Source: Hydrogenothermaceae bacterium (lineage in GTDB: Bacteria > Aquificota > Aquificae > Hydrogenothermales > Hydrogenothermaceae). From it: a stretch of DNA of 12,775 bases. Where the stretch lies: contig JALSSE010000198.1 of assembly GCA_026984415.1 (NCBI GenBank), positions 1 to 12,775 on the forward strand, given 5' to 3'. How positions within the stretch are numbered: the stretch's first letter is position 1; each line of letters begins with the position of its first letter. The position numbers and the translations under genes are program-made. This document shows positions 1 through 5,726 of this stretch, piece by piece. Below the pieces are notes generated by a model. The model saw nothing but the letters and a program-made list of their open reading frames with translations, ran no database searches and was not told the origin of the DNA.

Positions 1-102
1 AAAGAGTATGAGAAATTAGAAAAAGATTTTATGGAGTTTTATCCAGAATTAGAAAATTTTGTGTTTTCACTCCGTAATGGAAATTTAGATAATTACAGAT
101 AA
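1..102 (+). CDS. 3' end of an unidentified gene
   Basis: The first reading frame is open from the window edge for 33 codons and stops with TAA at 100-102. The visible C-terminal tail is charged and helical-looking (EKDFMEFYPELENF, ending in NLDNYR). No family can be assigned from so little. The stop codon directly abuts the stop codon of the convergent recG at 103, with no spacer and no hairpin between them, so either transcript could run antisense into the other gene. The codon use and the exact end-to-end fit with recG favour a real gene, but the product is unknown. Confidence 0.6.
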   Translation, partial: KEYEKLEKDFMEFYPELENFVFSLRNGNLDNYR

Positions 103-2535
103 TTAAGCAACACTGAATAAATCAAATCTATCTCCGTATTTATCAAATAGTACATTTTTAAGTTCAGGAAAATTTTTTAAGTGGGGGTCTTCTTTTATAA
201 GATTTTCAGCTTCTAATTTTGCATACTTCAGGATTATTTCATCTTTTGGTCTCTGTAAATCTGCAATTCTAAAATTAAACTTTCCTGACTGGGCTGTTCC
301 ACTTATGTCCCCACCTCCCCTTATTTTCCAGTCTTCTTCAGCAATTTTAAATCCGTCAGAAGTTTTAACAACTATTTTTAATCTCTCTAAAGTTTTCCTT
401 CTTCTATTTTCTTCATCAGGTTTTGGGGACGGTTTCCTTAAAGATGAAGGTGCTATCAGGAAGCAATAACTCTTATGCTCTCCTCTACCAATTCTACCTC
501 TAAGCTGGTGAATCTGTGATAAGCCAAATCTATGGGCTTCTTCAATGACCATAACTGTTGCATTTGGAACATCAACCCCAACTTCTATAACTGTCGTTGA
601 TACTAAAATGTCAGCTTTTCCTTCTTTAAATTCCTTCATTATCTTATCTTTTTCTTCCTGTTTCATTTTTCCGTGTAAAAGTAAAACCTTTTTATCTGGA
701 AATGCCTCTTTCCAGTGTTTATACCCTTCTTCAGCCGATTTAATATCCATTTTTTCAGATTCTTCAATTAACGGATAAACAACAAAAACCTGTCTTCCTT
801 TTTTTAGTTCTTCACCGATTTTTTTATACAGGTTTTTCCTTTCATCATCAAAAAGTAGAACTGTTTCTACTGGTTTTCTTCCTGCAGGAAGCTCATCAAG
901 TATTGATACATCAAGGTCTGAAAAATATGTTAATGTTAATGTCCTTGGAATTGGAGTTGCAGTCATAACAAGTGTGTGGGGCATAAAATTAGCCTTTTCT
1001 GTAAGTGCTTTCCTCTGTTCGACACCAAACCTGTGCTGTTCATCAACAACAACAAGGGCAAGATTTTTAAATTTTACTTTTTCCTGAATTAAAGCGTGAG
1101 TTCCTATTACTACCTCTGCTTTTCCCTTTTCTAATTCTTCATAAATCTTATTTTTTTCTTTGGATGGAAGGCTACCTGTCAGTAAAACAACATTTACACC
1201 AAAATTTTCAAGAAAATTTTTAAAACTGTTGTAATGCTGCTGGGCAAGTATTTCTGTTGGTGCCATAACAGCAACCTGTTTTCCATTTTTTACAACAGCT
1301 AAAGCTGCTGCTGCTGCAACAACTGTTTTACCACTTCCAACATCTCCCTGAACCATTCTGTTCATTGGTATTGTTTTATTCATATCAGAAAGTATTTCTT
1401 TTATTGTTTTTTTCTGGGCATTTGTTAGTTTAAAAGGAAGATGTTTTTCAAATTTTTCTATGAAATTGTTTTCAACCTCAATTTTTACAGAAGGAAACTG
1501 CTGAAATAGGTATTTCCTGTAAAACTGGGCAAGCTGTAAAAGGAATAATTCTTCAAATATAAATCTTTTCTGGTATCTTGTATTAAAATTTTCTAATGCT
1601 GTTATATCTTCATCCTGTTCTGGAAAATGTATTTTTTTCAGTGCAGTTTTAACTTCTGGAAGTTTGTACCTTTCAAGGAGATATTCAGGAAGTATTTCAG
1701 GGTAATAGGAAGAGTATCTTTCAACTATTTTATACATTCCCCTTCTTAAGTGGTTCATTGTTTGCGATGTTATTTTTATGGAACTATCACCTTTTAGAGA
1801 GTAAACAGGAACTATCCTTTCTGTATTTATTTTATCGTTGTCAGAAATTCTGAATATTTCTGGCTGTATTATTGATTTTTTCCCGTTAAAAATAGAAATT
1901 TTTCCAAAAATTTTAACTTTTTTTCCTTTTTTAAAAAAATTGAATAAAAAGGGCTTGTCGTGGACAAAGTACACATATAGTTTTAATTTCCCTTCTTTGA
2001 GAACTACTTCAGTTTTTAATCTTCCCTTGTTAACTTTTTTTATGCTTTCTACAGTTAAAATAAATGTTCCTTTTTCTTCATTTTTTACTTTAGAAATAGA
2101 TTTAATTCTCCTGTCTTCATACTTTCTTGGAAAGTTATAAAGGGCATTTTCAACATTAGATAATCCTATTTTTTTAAAAGCCCTTTTTTCTATTGGCTTT
2201 AGTATTTTCAAATCACTGATATTTAAATTTTTAAAGTAATTTCTGTCTAACTGTTGTTTTATTTTTTTATCCTCTTTTTTTTGAACAGAGATAGGATATC
2301 CCTTTAGATTGTTTTCTGTTTCTTCAACGGCTTTTATTAAGTAGTCAATAAAGGCTCTTTTTTTGTGGTTTGAAAGGTTATCAATATCTTTTATATCTTC
2401 CAATAAACCTTCTGGCAGGTAATCTTTTAGCAAATCGTAAAGTGTATTTCCTAAATCTTTTACCCTTGCAAGCTTTAAATCATCGTAATCTTTTAAATTT
2501 AATAGTAAATCTTTAGACTTTTTTAAGTTTTTCAT
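103..2535 (-). CDS. recG: ATP-dependent DNA helicase RecG
   Basis: RecG is a superfamily 2 double-stranded DNA translocase that remodels stalled replication forks, Holliday junctions and R-loops. The 810-residue protein has an N-terminal helical extension of roughly 90-100 residues and then a wedge/OB-fold region at about 140-235. The helicase core carries Walker A GDVGSGKT (Lys403), the DEQH box (Asp498-His501) with the following RFGVEQR, motif III TATPIPRT, and motif VI QLRGRIGRG (about 677-685). The C-terminal region keeps the conserved RGGGDISGTAQSG stretch. It is longer than E. coli RecG (693 aa) but close to the long form known from Thermotoga. The ATG at 2535 is preceded by AAAGGA at short spacing and lies inside the upstream DUF1858-type gene (23-nt overlap), which suggests translational coupling. 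The gene looks intact. Confidence 0.97.
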   Translation of the reverse strand: MKNLKKSKDLLLNLKDYDDLKLARVKDLGNTLYDLLKDYLPEGLLEDIKDIDNLSNHKKRAFIDYLIKAVEETENNLKGYPISVQKKEDKKIKQQLDRNYFKNLNISDLKILKPIEKRAFKKIGLSNVENALYNFPRKYEDRRIKSISKVKNEEKGTFILTVESIKKVNKGRLKTEVVLKEGKLKLYVYFVHDKPFLFNFFKKGKKVKIFGKISIFNGKKSIIQPEIFRISDNDKINTERIVPVYSLKGDSSIKITSQTMNHLRRGMYKIVERYSSYYPEILPEYLLERYKLPEVKTALKKIHFPEQDEDITALENFNTRYQKRFIFEELFLLQLAQFYRKYLFQQFPSVKIEVENNFIEKFEKHLPFKLTNAQKKTIKEILSDMNKTIPMNRMVQGDVGSGKTVVAAAAALAVVKNGKQVAVMAPTEILAQQHYNSFKNFLENFGVNVVLLTGSLPSKEKNKIYEELEKGKAEVVIGTHALIQEKVKFKNLALVVVDEQHRFGVEQRKALTEKANFMPHTLVMTATPIPRTLTLTYFSDLDVSILDELPAGRKPVETVLLFDDERKNLYKKIGEELKKGRQVFVVYPLIEESEKMDIKSAEEGYKHWKEAFPDKKVLLLHGKMKQEEKDKIMKEFKEGKADILVSTTVIEVGVDVPNATVMVIEEAHRFGLSQIHQLRGRIGRGEHKSYCFLIAPSSLRKPSPKPDEENRRRKTLERLKIVVKTSDGFKIAEEDWKIRGGGDISGTAQSGKFNFRIADLQRPKDEIILKYAKLEAENLIKEDPHLKNFPELKNVLFDKYGDRFDLFSVA

Positions 2536-2734
2536 GTTCCTTTATGTAATTTTTTATATCTTCTAAAAACTTTTCTGGGTCTAAACCGTAGTATGTTGCA
2601 GCCCCAAATAAAGTTTCGTGTTTTTTTCCTTTACAGGTTTTACAGTACATATTTCTTTCTTCAAAGAATTTTATTAAAAATGGATATTTTTTCAATGCTT
2701 TTTCTACTGTTGTTGTTAAATCTATATGTTTCAT
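2513..2734 (-). CDS. DUF1858-like small protein with a CxxC motif
   Basis: This 73-residue, probably cytoplasmic protein resembles the DUF1858 family: a small helical domain with an N-terminal 'KYPFLIKFFEERNMYC' segment, a CxxC pair (Cys31, Cys34) and a C-terminal 'YGLDPEKFLEDI' helix. Family members are found alone or fused to redox or hybrid-cluster-type proteins; the biochemical role is not established, and metal binding or thiol-disulfide chemistry is only suggested by the CxxC. The ATG at 2734 follows GAGAGGTAAGGA, a good ribosome site. Its end overlaps the start of recG by 23 nt, so the two genes are almost certainly co-transcribed and translationally coupled. A 67-nt gap separates it from the upstream TPR gene. 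The family call comes from the residue pattern, not a search. Confidence 0.75.
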   Translation of the reverse strand: MKHIDLTTTVEKALKKYPFLIKFFEERNMYCKTCKGKKHETLFGAATYYGLDPEKFLEDIKNYIKEHEKLKKV

Positions 2735-2801
2735 TCCTTACCTCTCATAAATTTTTTATAAAGATACTATAACATAAGAGATATTCATCTTTTTAGATTT
2801 A

Positions 2802-3806
2802 TCAATTTACATTTTGAAGTTTTTTCTCTAATTTTTTTGATAAACGGTGGTTTGGATTTTTTTCAATAATGTCTTTGTAAATTTTTAGAGCTTTCTCATA
2901 ATTTTTGTTTTTTTCTTCTAATTTTCCATAAGAGTAGGAGATAAAAGGGTCTTTTTTATTTTTTTCATAGGCTTTTTGATAAAAAGAAAGGGCTTCTTTT
3001 ATGTTATTGTTTTTTTCCTCTAAATAGCCTTTTGAGTAAAGGAGATAACCTGTTTTATCTTTATTTATTAACTCTGATAATATTTGATTTGCCTCTTTTT
3101 TATAACCACTATCTATCATCTCTATAATTAATCCAGAAACCATATCTTCATTTTCAGATGAAATTTTTAAACTTTTTAGAACTTTTACTACCTGATTTAC
3201 TTTTCCTTCCTGTATGTATAAATGCAAAAGGACATTTAGAACAGAAATATCACTTTTAAGGTAAAGGGCTTTTTCATAAAATTCTATCGCTTTTTCATTC
3301 TGTCCTTTCAAGTAGTATTTATCAGCTGTTAATAAATATTTATTAAATATGTACTCCCTTTTTTCAGGGGTTATTATTTCAAAATTTGTAGCTTTTGTCT
3401 TTTTTAAGTTTGTCTCAATGGTTGTCTTTTTATGTTTTTTTACATTATTCTTCTTTTTTGGCAAATTATTAATTTTTTTTGTTTCTTTTGCCCTGGTTAA
3501 TTTCGGCTTGCTTAGTTTTTCTTCTTTTACAATCGGTTTATTTTCTTCAAGAATCAGTCCATAATCCTGTAGATTTTTATTATTTTCTGTTTTTACAACA
3601 GATTTTACAGAGTAGTTTTGTTTTTTTTCAGAAAAGATGAAAAAGTAGAGGGAAACTGCAACTAAGATTAGTAAAATACCTAATAAGCTAAAAATTCTTA
3701 TACTTTTGAATTTCTGATTTTTTCTCTCAATAACTAAATGAGGAGGGACGTACTTTTTGTTTTCTTCATTTTTTACTTTGTTTAAGGTGTTTATAATTAA
3801 ACTCAT
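2802..3806 (-). CDS. Membrane-anchored TPR protein
   Basis: The 334-residue protein has a short cytoplasmic N-terminus (MSLIINTLNKVKNEE), one transmembrane segment at about 37-58 and a Lys-rich low-complexity linker at about 60-145. The C-terminal half contains tetratricopeptide-like helical pairs: one near 155-190 (KGQNEKAIEFYEKAL) and at least two near 250-325 (NIKEALSFYQKAYEKN; NYEKALKIYKDIIEKNP). The TPR part should lie outside the cytoplasmic membrane and serve as a protein-binding scaffold. This layout recalls MshN-type proteins of type IV pilus systems, which also begin MSxIN, have one membrane helix and end in TPRs, but no pilus genes are in the window. The ATG follows the glycosyltransferase stop after one base (TGA-A-ATG), so translation is probably coupled. 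Most of the middle is weakly conserved in character. Confidence 0.85.
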   Translation of the reverse strand: MSLIINTLNKVKNEENKKYVPPHLVIERKNQKFKSIRIFSLLGILLILVAVSLYFFIFSEKKQNYSVKSVVKTENNKNLQDYGLILEENKPIVKEEKLSKPKLTRAKETKKINNLPKKKNNVKKHKKTTIETNLKKTKATNFEIITPEKREYIFNKYLLTADKYYLKGQNEKAIEFYEKALYLKSDISVLNVLLHLYIQEGKVNQVVKVLKSLKISSENEDMVSGLIIEMIDSGYKKEANQILSELINKDKTGYLLYSKGYLEEKNNNIKEALSFYQKAYEKNKKDPFISYSYGKLEEKNKNYEKALKIYKDIIEKNPNHRLSKKLEKKLQNVN

Positions 3807-3807
3807 T

Positions 3808-4923
3808 TCAACTTTCTATCAGCTCCAGATATTTATCAGCATAATTTTTAATATGAAACTCTTCGGCTTTTTTTAAGGATTTAATTTTGTATTCATTTAA
3901 TAATTCGTCATTTTTTAATAAATTCATTACTTCTTTTGCAAATTTTTGCTTATCAAAAGGCGGAACTAAAATTCCTGTGCCTTCTGATAGAACATCTACA
4001 AACATTCCTGATGTTTTAAAGGCAACTACTGGAACTCCTAAAAACATACTTTCTTTCATAACTCTTGGACCACCTTCAAACAAAGATGAAAGTAAAAAAA
4101 TATCAGACCTTTTTATGAATTTAAAAGGGTTTTTTTGAAATCCAGTAAAAATAACATCTTTCTCAAGCCCTTTTAACTTTGCAAAATCTTCAAGTTCTTT
4201 CCTTGATTTTCCTTCACCTACAAAAACCAATTTAACATCAGGAATTTCTCTTTTAATAATTTCTAAAATTTCTATTAAAATTTTCTGGTTCTTTTGGGGT
4301 ATTAGCCTTGCCACATTTATTAAAATCCTGTTCTTTTTAAAAATTTCCTCATATTCTTCTGGAATGTTTTCTTCAGCTTTACTCCTTATTTCTTCTGGAT
4401 TTATACCAATATGTATTACTTTCAATTTATCATCTTTTATAAAGAATGTTTTTTTCAGGTCTTCAATAACGTCGTCAGCTATTCCTACAATATAATCTAA
4501 ATTTTCATACATTTTTTTAATAAAAAGCCTGTAAGGTATTTTCCATTTAGAACCATAATGATAATAACTACTGGAATTACGGGAAATTCCTATAAATTTT
4601 ATATCATTTTTTTTATACAGGGTTTTTGCAATTGATGTTGTTATGTTTTGAGGCAACATATTGCTTAAAACAGCATCTGGTTTTTCCTCTTCAATTATTT
4701 TCTTTAACTTAAAAGGTCTTTCAATATCGCCGTATTTTGCATTTAAATATATGACAGGGAAATTTAAAGATACTTCCCTTTTTCTTTTTTTGTTAACAAT
4801 AATTTTTACTTCAATACCCCTTTTTATAAATTCCTCAATCAAAACAATCTGGGAAAATAAAGCTCCCCCTGACTGTGGGTCTAAACTATTTGTGTAAAAT
4901 AATATTTTTTGTGTTTTCAACAA
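3808..4923 (-). CDS. GT4-family glycosyltransferase
   Basis: This 371-residue protein is a GT-B fold, GT4-type retaining glycosyltransferase that would transfer a sugar from a nucleotide-sugar donor to an envelope polysaccharide, lipid or glycoprotein. The N-terminal Rossmann half opens with 'ILFYTNSLDPQSGGA', containing the glycine-rich acceptor loop. The C-terminal donor half shows 'INVARLIPQKNQ', 'LVFVGEGKSRKELE', 'VIFTGF' and the EX7E motif (Glu283, Glu291, in LFEGGPRVMKE), followed by GVPVVAF. There is no signal peptide or membrane helix, so it acts at the cytoplasmic face. It begins with tandem TTG codons: AGAGAGG lies 4 nt before the first TTG and 7 nt before the second, so the true start could be either. 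It sits 20 nt after the 81-aa gene and 1 nt before the TPR gene. The sugar and acceptor cannot be predicted. Confidence 0.92.
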   Translation of the reverse strand: MLKTQKILFYTNSLDPQSGGALFSQIVLIEEFIKRGIEVKIIVNKKRKREVSLNFPVIYLNAKYGDIERPFKLKKIIEEEKPDAVLSNMLPQNITTSIAKTLYKKNDIKFIGISRNSSSYYHYGSKWKIPYRLFIKKMYENLDYIVGIADDVIEDLKKTFFIKDDKLKVIHIGINPEEIRSKAEENIPEEYEEIFKKNRILINVARLIPQKNQKILIEILEIIKREIPDVKLVFVGEGKSRKELEDFAKLKGLEKDVIFTGFQKNPFKFIKRSDIFLLSSLFEGGPRVMKESMFLGVPVVAFKTSGMFVDVLSEGTGILVPPFDKQKFAKEVMNLLKNDELLNEYKIKSLKKAEEFHIKNYADKYLELIES

Positions 4924-4943
4924 AGAACCTCTCTAATTTTTAT

Positions 4944-5189
4944 TTACTCTGCACCCTGAACTTTTCTAATTCTTCTTGCAAGTTCTCTAATTGCTTCTAC
5001 CTCACTCATTCCCTCTTCCATAAGCTGTCTTACTGTTTGAGCTTTTGCAAGTGTGTTTACAACTTCCATTACATCCTCCCCAAAATAACACTCACTTTTG
5101 CCCTGGTTTTCAATAGCCTGTGTTATGCAGTTGTCTAATTGTTCAGGTGTAAATTTTTCGGCAAGTTCTTTTATCTCTTTTATGTTCAT
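4944..5189 (-). CDS. Small conserved-looking helical protein of unknown function
   Basis: This 81-residue protein is not recognised with certainty. It is predicted to be almost entirely helical and cytoplasmic: an N-terminal 'IKELAEKFTPEQLDNCI' helix, a middle loop with 'ECYFGED', and a C-terminal amphipathic pair (VVNTLAKAQTVRQLMEEG and SEVEAIRELARRIRKV). It has two cysteines (21 and 34) that do not form a CxxC. The C-terminal half weakly recalls the small DUF6952 proteins, but that is a memory of pattern only. Translation is well supported: AAGGAGGTG (5197-5205, read on the minus strand) lies 7-8 nt upstream of ATG and overlaps the smpB stop codon. It is therefore in the smpB transcript and expected to be well translated. 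The strong ribosome site and clean codon pattern argue that it is real. Confidence 0.8.
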   Translation of the reverse strand: MNIKEIKELAEKFTPEQLDNCITQAIENQGKSECYFGEDVMEVVNTLAKAQTVRQLMEEGMSEVEAIRELARRIRKVQGAE

Positions 5190-5203
5190 AAAAACACACC
5201 TCC

Positions 5204-5662
5204 TTAAACTCTTATTTTTCCTTTAAACTTTTTCTGTAGTTCCCTTTTTATTGCTTTTTCTTTTAGTGCTTCTCTTTTTTCGTATTTTGCTTTACCTCTT
5301 GCAAGTGCTATTTCTAATTTTATTTTTCCGTTTTTTAGGTAAAGTTTTACAGGTATTAAAGTAAATCCCCTTTCCTGCATTTTTCCCATAAGCCTTAATA
5401 TTTCCCTTTTGTGGAGGAGTAGTTTTCTTTTTCTTGTATATTCGTGCTGATATTTACCAGCTGGTTTGTAATGTCCTACATGCATACCAATAATATAAGC
5501 TTCTCCATTGTCTATTCTTATATAACTCTCTTTAAGATTAACATTTCCTTCTCTTATTGCCTTTACTTCTGACCCTTTTAAAACAAGACCAGCTTCGTAA
5601 GTTTCTATTATTTCATAATTTCTAAAGGCATTTTTATTTGTAGCTATAACTTTAATTCCCAT
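5204..5662 (-). CDS. smpB: SsrA-binding protein SmpB
   Basis: SmpB binds tmRNA and brings it to ribosomes stalled on truncated mRNAs, allowing rescue and tagging of the nascent chain. The 152-residue length is normal. The OB-fold core shows 'YEAGLVLKGSEVKAIREGN', 'LKESYIRI', 'GEAYIIGMHVGHY', 'RKRKLLLHKREI' and 'GFTLIPVKLYLKNGKIKLE'. The basic C-terminal tail (KAKYEKREALKEKAIKRE) is the part that enters the decoding centre. The usual YDKR of the tail is YEKR here, a conservative change. The ATG at 5662 is preceded by AAGGTG. It is the first gene of a leftward gene train, divergent from the peptidase-ChaN gene. No tmRNA gene (ssrA) was found in the window. Confidence 0.97.
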   Translation of the reverse strand: MGIKVIATNKNAFRNYEIIETYEAGLVLKGSEVKAIREGNVNLKESYIRIDNGEAYIIGMHVGHYKPAGKYQHEYTRKRKLLLHKREILRLMGKMQERGFTLIPVKLYLKNGKIKLEIALARGKAKYEKREALKEKAIKRELQKKFKGKIRV

Positions 5663-5726
5663 TTATTCACCTTTTATAATATTATTAATGCTTTATTATT
5701 ATATAAAAATAATTGGGAGAAATATT
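5663..5726. promoter_or_regulatory. Divergent promoter spacer between smpB and the peptidase gene
   Basis: This 64-nt A/T-rich spacer must hold the start signals for both divergent genes unless they lie inside the coding regions. It contains a perfect TATAAT at 5675-5680 on the plus strand, but with no good -35 box 17 nt upstream. The overlapping ATAATATTAT is self-complementary, so it could serve either strand. GGGAGA at 5715-5720 is the ribosome site of the plus-strand gene; CACCTT at 5669-5674 is that of smpB. Promoter boxes in such A/T-rich DNA are weak evidence. Confidence 0.35.

Noticed and set aside
2771..2800. Weak AAGAGAT...ATCTTTT hairpin between the TPR gene and the DUF1858-type gene
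   Set aside because: The stem is short and has a mismatch; it is not convincing as a terminator, so co-transcription remains possible.
4875..5138. Open frame of 87 codons on the plus strand across the 81-aa gene
   Set aside because: The opposite-strand gene has a strong ribosome site and a protein-like composition; this frame is Phe/Cys/Ser/Leu-rich as expected for an antisense shadow.
5204..5662. Possibility of a tmRNA gene (ssrA) near smpB
   Set aside because: No tmRNA-like tRNA ends or tag-peptide frame were seen near smpB; the flanking sequence is fully occupied by genes.
5688..5726. Upstream ATG giving 13 extra residues to the peptidase-ChaN protein
   Set aside because: It has no ribosome site and would place polar residues before the signal peptide; the ATG at 5727 has GGGAGA at proper spacing.
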